DNA of 7,151 nucleotides from RUG14186 sp964644555 (GTDB lineage Bacteria > Bacillota > Clostridia > Eubacteriales > Anaerofustaceae). The notes under the pieces are model-generated. The model saw only the letters and a list, made by a program, of their open reading frames with translations. It had not been told where the DNA came from and ran no database searches. The stretch spans positions 1 to 7,151 of the forward strand of contig CAZXWI010000077.1 in assembly GCA_964644555.1 (NCBI GenBank), written 5' to 3'. A program made the translations under genes and the position numbers. Shown here piece by piece: positions 6,644-7,151 of this stretch; position 1 is the first letter of the stretch, and each line of letters begins with the position of its first letter.

Positions 6644-6679
6644 CAATCATGTGTAGCATGAAAATGTTACACATGATTG
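6644..6679 (+). terminator. Long perfect hairpin after the surface protein gene, possible terminator
   Basis: A 16-bp stem without bulges (6644-6659 with 6664-6679, one G-T pair) closes a GAAA loop. The following DNA is AT-rich, but the real T-run (6695-6701) comes only 15 bases after the stem, so this is not a textbook intrinsic terminator. It lies 40 bases after the surface protein stop and before the tRNA promoter, so transcript 3'-end formation or protection is the likely role. Confidence 0.5.
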
Positions 6680-6709
6680 ATGATTTAATAACTTATTTTT
6701 TAAAATCAC

Positions 6710-6738
6710 TTGCATTAGCACTTGTTTTAATATATAAT
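6710..6738 (+). promoter_or_regulatory. Promoter of tRNA-Ser
   Basis: A perfect TATAAT at 6733-6738 lies 17 bases after TTGCAT at 6710-6715 (TTG matches, the rest is weak). The start would be near 6745, giving a leader of about 20 bases before the mature tRNA. Confidence 0.55.
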
Positions 6739-6765
6739 AACTTAGTCATATATTTATATCAATTC

Positions 6766-6856
6766 GGAGAAGTACTCAAGAGGCCGAAGAGGCGCCCCTG
6801 CTAAGGGTGTAGGACGTGAAAGCGTCGCGAGGGTTCAAATCCCTCCTTCTCCGCCA
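6766..6856 (+). tRNA. tRNA-Ser (anticodon GCU)
   Basis: Full cloverleaf with the long variable arm of serine tRNAs. The 7-bp acceptor stem (6766-6772 with 6846-6852) is perfect. The D stem is CTC/GAG (6775-6777, 6789-6791). The anticodon stem (6793-6797 with 6805-6809, one G-T pair) carries the loop CTGCTAA, so the anticodon is GCT at 6800-6802, reading AGC and AGU. The variable-arm stem is GACG/CGTC (6813-6816, 6823-6826), and the T stem is perfect (6829-6833 with 6841-6845) with loop TTCAAAT. The discriminator is G6853 and CCA is encoded at 6854-6856. It looks functional and stands alone. Confidence 0.97.
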
Positions 6857-6863
6857 TTTTTTT

Positions 6864-6886
6864 GCACAGAGCGTTGTGCTTTTTTT
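6864..6886 (+). terminator. Rho-independent terminator of tRNA-Ser
   Basis: GCACA (6864-6868) pairs with TGTGC (6875-6879) around a 6-base loop and is followed by seven T residues. It begins 8 bases after the tRNA CCA end. Confidence 0.85.
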
Positions 6887-6902
6887 ATTTTATAAAATAT
6901 TT

Positions 6903-6940
6903 ACAGCGAATGATCATTGGGAATTGTTTGCTGTTTTTTT
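6903..6940 (+). terminator. Second, weaker terminator-like hairpin
   Basis: An 8-bp stem (6903-6910 with 6927-6934, one G-T pair) with a large 16-base loop leads into a T-run at 6934-6940. It may back up the tRNA terminator; the large loop makes it doubtful. Confidence 0.35.
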
Positions 6941-7000
6941 ATAGGTGTTGTTACGCATAGATGACAACTTGCAATAATTTAGGAAGCGGTAAATTGCAAT

Positions 7001-7025
7001 AAAAAAACAGCACATTTCTGTGCTG
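7001..7025 (-). terminator. Rho-independent terminator, minus strand
   Basis: CAGCACA (7008-7014) pairs with TGTGCTG (7019-7025) around a 4-base loop, and the seven A residues at 7001-7007 become a T-run on the minus strand. It marks the end of a transcript coming from the right, beyond the window, converging on the tRNA gene. Confidence 0.8.
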
Positions 7026-7087
7026 TGAATTTGAAGTTCATTTAAATACAGCAATAGACTTCGCTCATATATCCAAGCAGAGGCTAC

Positions 7088-7150
7088 TTATTTTACTTTT
7101 AAAACGGTCCATACCCCGTGTAATACAATACGGTTAATATCGCAGTTCCC
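7088..7150 (-). CDS. Possible C-terminal end of a minus-strand gene cut by the window edge
   Basis: The minus-strand terminator at 7001-7025 implies a gene ending just to its right. Two minus-strand frames are open from the edge. One gives 20 residues ending VWTVLKVK with TAA at 7088-7090. The other gives 16 hydrophobic residues ending YYTGYGPF with TAA at 7099-7101. The sequence is too short to choose between them or to name a product; the listed coordinates follow the longer frame. Confidence 0.25.
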   Translation of the reverse strand, partial: GNCDINRIVLHGVWTVLKVK

Positions 7151-7151
7151 A

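Noticed and set aside
6532..6804. Plus-strand open frame of 90 codons covering the end of the surface gene, the long hairpin and half of the tRNA
   Set aside because: It overlaps the sortase-anchor coding frame and runs into tRNA-Ser, with no ribosome binding site; a chance open frame.
6766..6856. Integration (att) site of a mobile element at the tRNA gene
   Set aside because: No second copy of the tRNA 3' end and no integrase gene is present in the window.

Overview
The window reads as a low-GC Gram-positive (Bacillota) chromosome, most likely an anaerobic gut clostridium. Evidence: AT-rich intergenic DNA, strong GGAG/AAGGAG ribosome binding sites, the long clostridial/Bacteroides-type serine acetyltransferase, a secreted protein with an IPQTG sortase signal, and a tRNA gene with encoded CCA. 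The genus cannot be fixed from the sequence alone.

Layout, left to right. (1) 2-1770: a two-gene cysteine biosynthesis operon, cysteine synthase (5' end cut by the window edge) followed after 11 bases by serine acetyltransferase with a TTG start. Together they turn serine into O-acetylserine and then cysteine. (2) 1865-2478: a separately promoted pair of small unknown genes. The first, a one-helix membrane protein, carries an in-frame TGA at 2133-2135 and continues coherently in the same frame to 2258. The second overlaps its end and has no visible ribosome binding site. (3) 2619-4269: a monocistronic Wzx-like polysaccharide flippase with its own extended -10 promoter and a strong terminator. 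(4) 4385-6604: a large cell-wall protein gene with a good promoter, signal peptide, Cys-Gln thioester domain, Asn-rich stalk and sortase signal, broken once by an in-frame TAA at 5105-5107. (5) 6644-6886: a long perfect hairpin, then tRNA-Ser(GCU) with promoter and terminator. (6) 6887-7151: a second weak plus-strand terminator-like hairpin, a clear minus-strand terminator, and the probable tail of a minus-strand gene running off the right edge.

The most interesting point is the thioester adhesin. It has every part of a covalent surface adhesin, yet one stop codon separates the secretion signal from the thioester domain and the wall anchor. Two unrelated genes in this short window each carry one in-frame stop of a different kind (TGA and TAA), while the cysteine, flippase and tRNA genes are intact. 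That fits decay or strain-level inactivation of accessory genes better than a changed genetic code. I found no CRISPR array, insertion sequence, attachment site or replication origin.
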